Position numbers and translations under genes: made by a program. The notes beneath the pieces are model-generated. The model saw only the letters and a program-made list of their open reading frames with translations. It did not search any database and was not told the origin of the DNA. Below are positions 12,398 through 22,179 of a DNA stretch of 64,000 bases, one piece after another. Positions within the stretch are counted from its first letter, which is position 1, and each line of letters begins with the position of its first letter. Source of the stretch: Erpetoichthys calabaricus (taxonomy: Eukaryota > Chordata > Cladistia > Polypteriformes > Polypteridae); contig NC_041401.2 in NCBI RefSeq assembly GCF_900747795.2, positions 464,823 to 528,822 of the forward strand, in the 5' to 3' direction.

Positions 12398-13717
12398 TCT
12401 CTTATTTGGGGGGGCGGCCACCAAGGACATCCAGGGCAGCGGGCAGTGGGCACACAAGGAGAAATTAAAGGAAGCCACATATGGTGGTCCGGGGCTTATT
12501 CTGCTTTGCCTCAAACTGATTGGAAATGGGGAGGGGGGAGGGGAGTGGGTTACAAGAAGCTGTGCCCTCCAAGGTGCCTACTGTAGAGCAGCAGCAGGAA
12601 GGCCGAGGCTGGCAACAGCAAGTTGGTGCTCACAAATGGAAGAAACGGCAGGCCAGTCACTTGCCACCATCGCCACCCTGTAGGTGATTTCCTGACCCTA
12701 AAGGACAAGACTGGGTTTTGCCCGGGCTCCTAATTATTGTGACCCTGGCGAGCTCAAGCTGGGCATTTGGGATGGGATGCCACTCGCGCTCCAGGCCAGC
12801 ATTGTGTGTTTGGAGGTGTGGAGGGCGGCAGCCTGCTGGGGTCTTTGGTTTCTTGAGATTTATAACCTGATTGGCTGGCGCCCTGGCCAGGGGTGGTCCT
12901 GCCCGAAGCCCAGTGCCTGCTGGGATAGGCGCTGCTGTGGATGAGGATGTGCCCAGGTAGCTTGGAATGCCAGCCTCCCTTTCCCAATTCTGTTTTCTGG
13001 AGGGCAATAAAGTGCCATCCGGATGTCACTCTGGTCACAGCCTTGATGGTTTTATGGCCAACGAAACCAAAGGCCACCTTTACAGCCTCGTGCCAGGAAA
13101 CTCGATGCAGGTGGCAAAGCGCGGAGGTGTTGAGCCGCTGCCCGGGCGGACTTTGGGTGTTTTTGTTTCAGATGTATTTTACTGGGTTTTCTGTTTTTCT
13201 TTTCAACTCCCAAAGAAGGGCGAGTGTGTGTGCCCATGACAGACTGGCATTTGGAATGTGCATGGATTTGTCCACATGGAGCTCCTTTATGCTGCCACTC
13301 TGATGTGCCAGTTCTGATTTTTCTACATCCCTGCGGCAGATTGGGTTTTGGTGTGAATGCCCAGAAAGTGCCTGGTACTTTGAGATCGGCTGCGTTTGGA
13401 CGTTGGCACTCAACTCTCAGAAATCCAATCTGATGGATGAGGTGGCACTGTTTTGTGTGACACTGCCACTCCAGGTGCCAACCCACCAATCTGAAAAGTG
13501 CGGACGATTCTTGACTTGACCTCCTGAACCGCATCTGATGAGGGTGAGGATGCAAGGCAGTGCCAGTGATGCTGCAGATAAACGACACAAGTGTTGGTGT
13601 ACAAAGAAATTTGTGAAGTAAACTGCGCCCACCACTAGTGCCCACCTTTGTCTCCAAAGCCCAGGTGGGTCAGAAAGACACAACAGTCTGGGGGTCTTGT
13701 GTTCCTAAGCCACATTT
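12398..13717 (+). other. ASNSD1 3' UTR and convergent spacer
   Basis: Contains two candidate poly(A) signals on the + strand, ATTAAA at 12464-12469 and AATAAA at 13006-13011. No gene is seen between ASNSD1 and the end of the minus-strand nucleotidyltransferase gene. Confidence 0.6.
13006..13011 (+). terminator. candidate ASNSD1 poly(A) signal
   Basis: AATAAA about 610 nt after the ASNSD1 stop. An ATTAAA lies nearer, at 12464-12469; which one is used cannot be told from sequence. Confidence 0.45.
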
Positions 13718-13723
13718 TATTTC
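13718..13723 (-). terminator. poly(A) signal of the nucleotidyltransferase gene
   Basis: AATAAA on the minus strand (TTTATT on +), 91 nt downstream of the stop codon at 13814-13816. No other candidate is nearer. Confidence 0.65.
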
Positions 13724-13813
13724 TCTCGTGTGTGCCCACGGCTACGGCCTCAACTGTTCAGTGTGTGACGACACTCGCCGGGACCACCGTGAGGCGCCAT
13801 CTCTGCCACCTGC

Positions 13814-16800
13814 TCAGAGTTCCTTATTCTGAAAGTACGAGTGGCACTCGAGGTACGAGGTGACATTCCCAACATCAAAGCGGCCAGAAACCTCGTAGAC
13901 GTAAACAGGGCACCTGAAACGAAACAGGAACAAGTGTCAGCGGGTGCCCACCTAGTCGCGGGTCAAGACTGTGCCAGGCTGCAGTCACCTCACTATAAGC
14001 CAGGATAGAAAGAGGCCAGGGGCGTCCTTGGTCTCCAGCGGTGCACTCTGTTGGAAACAAGCAAGTGGAGTTTTTAGAGGGGCACAAGAACTGGCACCGA
14101 GTGGGTAGTGACCCCCGCGACGAGCTTCACCTTCTTCTCCTCCAGAAACGTCGGCACCAGTGAGATGGCCTCCCGGGACAGCAGGTAGAGGCAGGGGCAC
14201 TGAAACGGGAAAAAGACGATGTCAGCACCCACCCGCCTGCAGCCTGGGGCATCTGCCCAGACACGGGGCACTCACCGCTCTGCGCGAAGTCGTGGCACTG
14301 GCACAGGGCTTCTCCTTCATTGACGTGACGCGCCCATCTTCATCCACTTCCAGGATGCCATACTTGGAGGTCTCTGGTGGGGCAAAGAGAGCAAACACAA
14401 TGAGCGGCCATCTTGGCTCAGGTGGTCTTATGGGGTGGGGGGGAGTTGGCATCTGCCACATCTCTACTGCCGCTTGGTATTTGGCAGCAACACACGCGTC
14501 TGCTGGCGTGGCTCACCTTCTTCTGCGCACTGGTAGGACAGGACCAGACTGGCAGAGGCTCTCGTGGCTTGCAGATCTCGAAACGTCTGCAGGAAGTCGG
14601 GGAGGCGGAAGTCCTGGGTGAGTAAAGTGTCTCTGTGGAAAGACGAGAAGCGGGCATGAGTGGGGGGCACGAGTTCAGGTGGTGACCTCGCCCTGATCAA
14701 GGTTGGCACCAACTTTAACAAACACGGGATCCGTCCTTAGAGGGGCTCTCCTGCTTCTAACCCCCTTCTGTGCCCAATGACGGTGGGCTCATCACTGGCC
14801 TCCTGGCTACGGGTACATGAGCAGCTTGGGCAGTGCCAAGGCAGCAGGAGCTCGGGTCCCACTGAGGTGGGCAATGCGTTCGTTAACCTTTGGCATCGCT
14901 GCCTGGGCTGGAGCTTCACCCCTCGCCTGGTTTGGGCACAAGTCCGTCCTCCTCTCAAGCCTAAGCCATCCACCCTGACTGGCACCTTTCAGTAGGTGGC
15001 CAGCCCCACATAAGGGGGTCTCGTTGGCAGTTTGGACCCCCTCTTTAACGCACTCAGAGTGGGTGTTGGCTCTTTAGCTGCCCCCGTTTTCACTTTGGGC
15101 CAGAGACCCCAACACGACGTCTCAGTGCCCCCCCGACCTCCTTCCGCCAGGTGGTCTAGCTGTGCCCCCCGTTACCTTCGTTATGAGTGGTCCTCCCTTG
15201 AGAGGCCAGCTGGCAGACCACCTTTGCAGCAATTCAGCTGAGACTTGGGGGGCTACTGTCATCTCGGGGGTCTCCATTCTGTTGTCTCCCCTTCCTTGAT
15301 GACTGGCTAATCCCAACCCACTCACTCCCCTTGGCACAAGCTGGCATATGGTGGGTTGGGGGCTGCTAAAGTGGTCCTTGTCACCATCCCGGTGGGCCGA
15401 CGTACCCGGGGGTTCAAGACGTGCTGCTGAGGCTCATGGGACAGAGCTGATGTATGAGCGGCAGGGGCCACATGCTGGCGTGGCATACGGTGCCAATCAG
15501 AAGTGCTGACCGCCAGTTTTACCAAAACACAAAGGTGCCACTTGGCTTTTGTCCCCCGATGTTCTTTATCAGTCCTTCATGTGTTTCTGCTGCTGTGCCC
15601 CCTCCATGCCATGGCTGACTGCTGCCCCTTTCCTCTGCTACTTCAAAACCACTGCCAACCTTTCCCCTGTTGAGTTTCCTTTTTGGTAACTGGACCAGTC
15701 GTGCCCACTGGCATGGCCAGATGCATTGGCACAGTTTTGTGCCCTTGTCCTGTCAGCGGCAGTTCATCCGACTCTCAAATTGAGTAACGACGACTGGGGC
15801 TCTTCATCTGGCACTTGTGCCCCACTGGTGGGCTTGCCCGGGCCGGCTGCTGCTGTAAGGCGCCATAAATCTCCAGCCTCGGCTTTACAGGCAGAGACCC
15901 CAGTGTGTGAAAAAGAAAAGGGGCGGGGTCACGGTGGGCACCACCGTGTATGTAATGGGTGCTCGTGAGCAGGCCCTCCCTCCACTGGGCAGTGCCCGCC
16001 ACGTTTCAGAACAGCCCCTCCTTAGGTGCCCAGAGTGCCACAAGCCGCGCAGACACGGGTGCAAGGGGCAGCTGTGTGCTCACAAAGGTCATTCCTGGGA
16101 CCACCAGGAGGGCTCATCCCCGTCACCCTGGCACTTGGTCACCTACTCCACGTGTCCGTGAGCCAGTGGCCCCCATTTAGGGTTGGCAGGGGGTCCTATT
16201 TGTTTGCCCCTTGGTCATCACCTTTTTATTTTGCACATTTGGATCCCTGTGACTATCGCTGGCATCCTCCACTGAGGTGGGTGCACTTGGCAGCAGTTAA
16301 CAGCGAGAGGTCTGATGCCAGCTTCTGCCAACTAAATGCGCCCAACATCCTTGTGTGCCAGCAGAGCAGCTGCTGATCCTGGGGCAGGCCACCTAGCGCC
16401 GTGGTCTGTGTGTTCTCCCGTTTGAAGGGCCCGCTTGGCATGTCTTATGTTGGTTTCACAGGTAGGCACACACAGTAGTCTCCCTTGGCACTTGGGCACA
16501 GTTGCCACGGTCACCGATTTCATCGGACTGACTTTCCGTCAACAGTGCGGTCACCAAGGACGGGGCACTTGGGCACAGCTTCTTTGTGAAAATTGTGGAC
16601 GTAGTCCAGGAGGGCACCCCTCACCCGCTAACTGGGGCACACTTCCATATCCTTTTATCAAACACTTGGCACACAGGTCTGCCCATCCTCTGGGGGCACC
16701 CACTAGCTTTCCAAAAGAGCCAGGGCTGTGACGTAGAGTAAGGCAAGAGCCTGGCGGGGCAAACAATGGGAGGGCACTGCCAATCTGTGCAGCTGTGCAT

Positions 16801-19800
16801 GATCATCTATGTTATAGTGAGGAGGCAAACTGCAAAGAAAGCACGGGCAACTTTGGGGCAGTTGGCAGGCCTCACCATCTCCACGTATAAGCATCGTTCA
16901 AAATGGCATCTGCGCTGGCACTAGTAGGCCTGAGTGCCAGAGCAGGCGCCAACGTCAAAAAAATGAGGCGTCACGTAAAACCTAAAATGGAACCTACCCT
17001 CCGATGACGAGGACGTGATCAGCAATTCCAAAGTGGCTGATGGCAAAGTGCAGACTGCCAACGGCACCCAGACGGCCCTGAAAGACACAAAGCATTGAGT
17101 GAGGTGCGGGCACTGCCACAACATGCATATCCCAGTGTGTGCGGGTGCACCCACGCTGCAGCAGCTCTATGGCAGCTGTGCCCACCCCAATCACGCCTTT
17201 GGCACAACAACAGTGCCCCCTTCAGAATAACAAAGGGGGACATTGTGGAGTGCTGAACCCGGGGGTCCACATATCAGTCAATGGGGCACACTGCCTGGAC
17301 GCCACCTCTGAGGGGTGCACCGGACCTCCTGATGGTGTGGGCGTACTGGCATTCCCTATGATGGTCAGGTGGTGCCCAATCTGCACCCACCGATGGGTCA
17401 GGCCGGAGGGATTCTCTGACGCGTCTCGTGTTTCATCTGCACATCACTTGGGGTCCAAGCCAGAAAAGTTCAGATGGCTCAGTGAGTTACAAGAACCCGA
17501 GGGGCAAGCGATGAGCCCCCTGCTGGGCACAACCTCTGAGTGGGCATTCTGAGTGCCCACATTTACACAACACAGAGGTCCCCCAGGTGTGCCCAGTGTC
17601 GCTGTGCACATCGTGTGGTCGTCCCGTGACATCTACTGAGTGACGAGACTTGAACGGGTGACATTCATTCAACCCTGCGCCTGCTGACGGGTACTTCAGT
17701 GTGCCCCGTGGGAGACAGGGAGCCCCTGACTGGCACTGGGTGGAAGGTGAGATGGCACACTGGGAGTGTGCTGCATGTAATCCGGTAACAGAAACCATTA
17801 AAGGGGCAACGTTCACACCTTGGACCACCGGGGGGCTCAGGCCGGGACTTCACAGCACATGCTGCCCGACACACATCCGGTATTCCACGGGCACCAGGGT
17901 GCCGCGACCCCAGTGAGAGTGGCAGGAGGAAACTTCCATACAAATTAGTGGGGCTGCTTAGGGAGGAGGCGGCAGATCTCTGGACCAAGACGAGGTGGGC
18001 AAATACAGCAAAGGCCACCACCGAGTGCCTGGCATCACAAAAAGAGAAGCTGTGTTGACTGGCGAGACCCCAGCCAGTCTGTTACTCGTATTTATGCCAC
18101 TTTGGGCCACTACTTCGACTCCCCCCAAAAGCAGGGCATGGACCTAAAAAGTGGGATTTGTGCAAAACGTCCTGCGTGTGCCAACAAGATGGAGAAGCGC
18201 GACACTTCAAACGCTCAGCCGCCCCACCGCCACCATTAAAGGCGCACCGGTCGGCAGGCAGAATTTCGATGAGCCCACTCCTTTAACGGTGCTGACATGT
18301 AGTTGAGGCGCCAACAGTATAAGCTGGCATTCCATCATGCCAATGAGCAGCTTCAGCGCCAGCTCCAGGGGAGCCTGGGAAAACAGCACGACTGCCAAAG
18401 TCACAAATGAATTCCAAGCGCTAGGGTGATGGCGAGCGGTATGGCTAAGGTTGGCAGACCCCCAAATAGAGCCATGAAAAGAACAAAAGGTTCAGATTGG
18501 CAGCTGGCACTGGCGCTACAACACAAATTAATTCAAGAGACAAAAAGCGTAGAAGAGGAGAGCAGGTGCCCAACACGGCCGTACAGGAGCGCCTCTTGAT
18601 CCAAACGTGACCCACAGCTGGCAGTGCCACAAACCAGGGACGTGCACAGAAGGGTGACTGCAGTGGCTCAAGGCCCCGTTGGCACCTCCCGGTTATGGTA
18701 AGTGGCGAGAAGGCCGTGTGACTGTGGTCTTAACGGGGGTCTCCATGCTGGCACAGGTTTGGTTTGATTGACGAGTGCACCGCAGTGACTCTTCAGACAC
18801 GCCACCCCTGGCAAAGTGCAGAGACCCCCAGCTTCCATGATGGAGAAGCCGTGAGCGTCCGCGGGCCACCAACGGTGTCATTTTAGTCACATCCTGAAGC
18901 TGCTGAGCCGCCCTGCACCTGCCTGGACCCCGTGGTCATCCTGTCCACTCACCCCTGGGACTGCAGTGGGCTCGTTTGTCACAGACGTGTCCCCGAGTTT
19001 GTGCTGGGACCACCATAGGGGTAGTTAGGGGGCCATGGCTGGGGGTAGAGACCAGAGGGCAGCAATATGTTGGGGAGGTGGTCCACGACAGGAAGACGTG
19101 CTTCATGTGTGACTCGCTGGTGCCACCGCTGAAGCTGGCACATGGTGGCAGCTGCTGCAGCAGCGTTGTGAAGTTCATTAAAGTCGGGGGTCCTTAACTT
19201 GGGGGTGTGGCTGGTGGGCACGAGGATCTCGCTCATGTAAACCTTTGCAGCTGGCGAGGGCCGTTTTTTTATTTTACTTCTTTCAAACTTTGAGACTCGT
19301 CTTTTTTTGGAGAAAGGGTGGCATGAAATTTGAAAGACAAAAAAGATAAAAGAACACGGGATCTAAGACTACTTGGCACGGCAAGAGGGGCACAGGGTGG
19401 GCGTCCGCCACTGCTTTACTGAGACGGGGACAAGACGAGAGTCAAAGGGCAACTCCACAGGAGGGTCCGCTCCCCTGGTCACCGCTGGCCACAGTCTTCA
19501 CCCGACGAGCTGACCCTCTGCGGGCCGTCTATGAAGATGAGCGACGTGCCCGTCACCGGGGGCTCACTGACGTCTCTGAGACTGACGAAGAACTCGAGGG
19601 TCTCAACGCGCAGGTCTGCATTAAGCAGGTGGAGATGTGCTTTGGTGTTTCTCCACGGACAGCAGGGGGCGCACTGGGTGGGACACAAGTGAGAGGCCCA
19701 GGAGCAGACAATGGCAGAGTTCCATCACGACGGTGGTGACGAAGGTCCATTCGGGATGTCATTTATTGAAGTGGCAGTCCCTTCATTTGCTCCTTCAACT

Positions 19801-20864
19801 CCTCGTTATAGCGGAACAGGAAGCGCAAGCGCAGTAGACGGCCGAGGAACTTCACAATGTCACCTGAAATGAAAATGTAACACATTCTGACCTCTAAAAA
19901 GTGTCCCTTGTCCACCACAAACTCTGGACACGTCACCAGCACACATTGGCATGCTGGGCAGTTGCCCGGGACGCCATGCCAATCTATGTATGGTGTGTCT
20001 TGCTGAGTGGTTGTGTAAGTCCCGCTTTGCCAGGGGGCCTATAAATGTTGTTATGACAACCCTGCGTCGCGTGCCCTATGATATTTCTCTCCGTGTGCGC
20101 AGGCGCGGAGTGTCTAACGGAACCCGGGCCGACGTGAGGCGCGCGCACGTGCCGACCTTTATGCTTGGTCCGGCCCGTCGATCGTCTCCATGATGCCCTG
20201 ATGCCCGTCAGTCTTTTTTGCACGTCCCGTTGCCGCAGATTCAGCCCTTCGTTCGCCACTGTCGCCCTCACGTCAGCGGCCTCTCCATTCAATTCACGGC
20301 GCGCGCGCCCCTGCGTCTGACGTCATTTTCTCCGCACGGCCCCGTCAAGCGGAGACTCACGTCGGGCACAGAACGGGTAGCTGCCAGCCGCCAACTTCCG
20401 CACAGGACAGATTTCGCTTTATTTCAAATTTCATTTCTCGCCAATGTTGTAAAAATGAATAAATAAAAACATAAAAACAAATAACGGACTTCGGCGTCTG
20501 CGCACACCCACCTGGTCAGTTGTGGTGCCGTCGCTGACCACGCGAACTCCCGGGAAGCTCCTGGCCCAGTCGTCGAAGCGCCGGCGGTGCAGCTCGTTAG
20601 TCTGGTGGCGGATGGAGAAACGACACAAAGATTTAGACAAAGATGGACAACTCGACCCTCCGGCGCCCCGCCACTCACCACGACGCAGACGTCGGCCACG
20701 CGGCCCCCGAGGAGGCCCATCCAGCGCGACAGCAGCGGCTGAGCGCCGACGGGCAGCAGGGCTTTAGGCGTACCGAGCAGCGCCCGCAGCTCCGCCCGCC
20801 GCTCGGCCTCCAGCTCCCGGTGAAGCCGAGTGCCGTAACCCGCGGCCAGCACCACGACTCTCAT
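13814..20864 (-). CDS. sugar-nucleotidyltransferase-like protein (NTP_transferase fold)
   Basis: Eight coding exons on the minus strand, in transcript order 20864-20679, 20601-20512, 17077-16998, 14632-14517, 14373-14276, 14199-14131, 14047-13989 and 13913-13814 (stop at 13814), giving 265 residues with all junction phases agreeing. The N-terminus VVLAAGYGTRL, followed by GTPKALLPVG, is the nucleotide-binding signature of the glucose-1-phosphate nucleotidyl/thymidylyltransferase superfamily (G-x-G-T-R, then P-K at residues 33-34, with a longer insert than in bacterial RmlA). GRLGAVGSLHFAI, VIGGDTLL (metal-binding Asp near residue 120), KYGILEVDEDGRVTSMKEKP and YEVSGRFDVGN follow in the order of that fold. 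There is no left-handed beta-helix acyl/hexapeptide tail, so it is a catalytic domain alone. The exon-7 donor is GAG|GTGACT; an upstream GTGAGG would break the frame. Substrate unknown. I know similar predicted proteins in fish and invertebrates but no named mammalian gene here. Confidence 0.9.
19480..19676 (-). other. exon-like open segment, unassigned
   Basis: On the minus strand a good acceptor (CTTGTGTCCCACCCAG) is followed by an open frame with protein-like texture, including HLHLLNADLRVETLEFFVS and PPVTGTSLIFIDGPQ, ending either at a weak donor (AGG|GTCAGC) or at a stop near 19480. I do not recognise the protein. A plus-strand frame is also open across part of it, so coding status is unsettled. 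Confidence 0.3.
19763..19863 (-). CDS. unassigned terminal coding exon
   Basis: A strong acceptor (TTACATTTTCATTTCAG) leads into 32 open codons beginning DIVKFLGRLLRLRFLFRYNE and then TAA. The stop overlaps an AATAAA (minus strand of 19762-19767). This is the anatomy of a last exon. It enters in phase 1, so it cannot follow exon 2 of the surrounding nucleotidyltransferase gene, which ends in phase 0. No upstream partner exon was found; the CpG patch at 20040-20400 on the same strand could hold its promoter and first exon. The protein is basic and amphipathic and I do not recognise it. It could be a small intron-nested gene or a relic. Confidence 0.4.
20040..20400. promoter_or_regulatory. intronic CpG-rich patch
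   Basis: A CpG-dense block inside intron 2 of the nucleotidyltransferase gene, about 460 bp from its first exons and separated from them by an A-rich stretch (20446-20485). It may be part of the same CpG island or a separate promoter for the unassigned exon at 19763-19863. Confidence 0.4.
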
Positions 20865-21030
20865 GCTGCTGTCAGCTTGGGCCGAGGACACGTCCACCGC
20901 GCATGCGCGCCATTGTCACCAGGGAGACGGCGTCTGTGCGTTGCTAAGGGCGCGAGGACGGAGTAGCGATCGGTGGACCGGGCAAGGAGTTGGGAGAAGT
21001 GGCGCTGAACGGGCTGGCAGAGGCAGGCAG
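20865..21030. promoter_or_regulatory. divergent promoter, nucleotidyltransferase (-) and probably ANKAR (+)
   Basis: CpG-rich sequence 5' of the minus-strand gene with a perfect NRF1-type palindrome GCGCATGCGC at 20899-20908. On the + strand a consensus-like donor GGCAG|GTGGGT at 21030/21031 could end a noncoding first exon that joins the ANKAR acceptor at 22173. The ANKAR link is an inference from position and the donor alone. Confidence 0.5.
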
Positions 21031-22173
21031 GTGGGTCTTTGGTTTGGGGGGGGGGGGGGGGTTGCTTCGTTAAAGCTGTCACACCAAGAGTGATGTCACA
21101 TTTTGATGAGTGGCATTAGCTGGGGGTCGTCTCTGCTAAATCAACAACTGCCCTTTGAAATGGACCACCAGCAAGGCTGGCAGGAATTCCCCTGAATTAC
21201 CGTCGTGTGTGTTGTCCGTGGAGTCGCCTGGTCAAAGAGCCCACCGGCCGCTCCAGGGCGCACTTTGATCTCCTTTGACCGAGAGATTTGGGTTTTAACT
21301 GAGGCGGCCAGCATTTGTGGTCGGACCCTCTGCTGTCGCACGACGAGCCCCACGATTGCTGCCAGCCACTTGTCCCCCCCAGGTCAGGTGGGCGCTGACA
21401 GTGCAGTTCCTCTCGGGGGGCTCAGCCCCTCGCCTTGCTTTGCACCACCTTACAGGGCAGAGAGGAACAAAGAAGGGGGCAGAGTTGAAAAGCTGCTGAG
21501 GTCCACTCAGGGACACTGAGGATTGGCCACAAATTAAGATGGCGGACGCCCGGGACCCTGTGGCCCTCTGGGATGCCCGTGTGACAGCTCTGCCCTCGGC
21601 TCATTAGTAGACGGCGACATTCTCAGACCCCCTGAGCCCCCCATTCAGATTGTTCTTTAAAAACCCCTCTGAGTGCCCGTCTGAGTCTTCACATAAAACT
21701 GGTGCCAGGGTGAAAGAGCAGCCACATCCCACCAAAGTGACCCCACGCCACCCTTCACTTTTAAAGGTCACATGAGACCGGTGTGGCCACACATACAGGA
21801 GGGACCGCACAAAGTGCTGGGCATGCAGGCCTTGTCTGGGGGTCCTGGAACAAAAAAGAGGCACAGTGCCCCCCTTGGTATATCACTAAAAGCACTTATT
21901 TTGAAACTGAATTTTAATGACATTCAGAAATCGGCAAGACTGGCATGGAGGGTCTCATTGCGGTCCATCGGCAGACAGGTAGCTTGGTGTCCAGTAAGCA
22001 CCCGTAGGTCCTGCTGTGAATGTCCTTACACTGTGGAGGCCAGCTTGGCATATGGACTTGTACAGCTTGTGCCACCACTGCCTTGTGCCAGCAGTCTGAC
22101 ATTGTTAGCTGTGCCACATCAAGGCTTTGACACCCACTCTTTTGATTGCCACTCTTCACTTGTCTTTTCTCAG
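21031..22173 (+). other. putative first intron of ANKAR
   Basis: Includes a poly-G run at 21047-21061. No other gene seen. The frame upstream of the ANKAR ATG happens to be open but has no family resemblance. Confidence 0.5.
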
Positions 22174-22179
22174 CTTGGC

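Larger units (their letters stand above)
17078..20511 (-). other. intron 2 of the nucleotidyltransferase gene
   Basis: The only long intron of this gene (3.4 kb). Apart from the exon-like pieces at 19480-19676 and 19763-19863 and the CpG-rich patch at 20040-20400, I see no coding sequence. The DNA is rich in TGGCA/TGCCA words. Confidence 0.6.

Noticed and set aside
19984-20292. 102-codon minus-strand frame in the CpG patch
   Set aside because: Arg-rich from CpG content; no clear donor in frame to the exon at 19763-19863, so not called as its first exon.
21772-22179. In-frame extension upstream of the ANKAR ATG
   Set aside because: The acceptor at 22173 and the loss of ANKAR-like sequence before it show that this is intron or UTR, open by chance.
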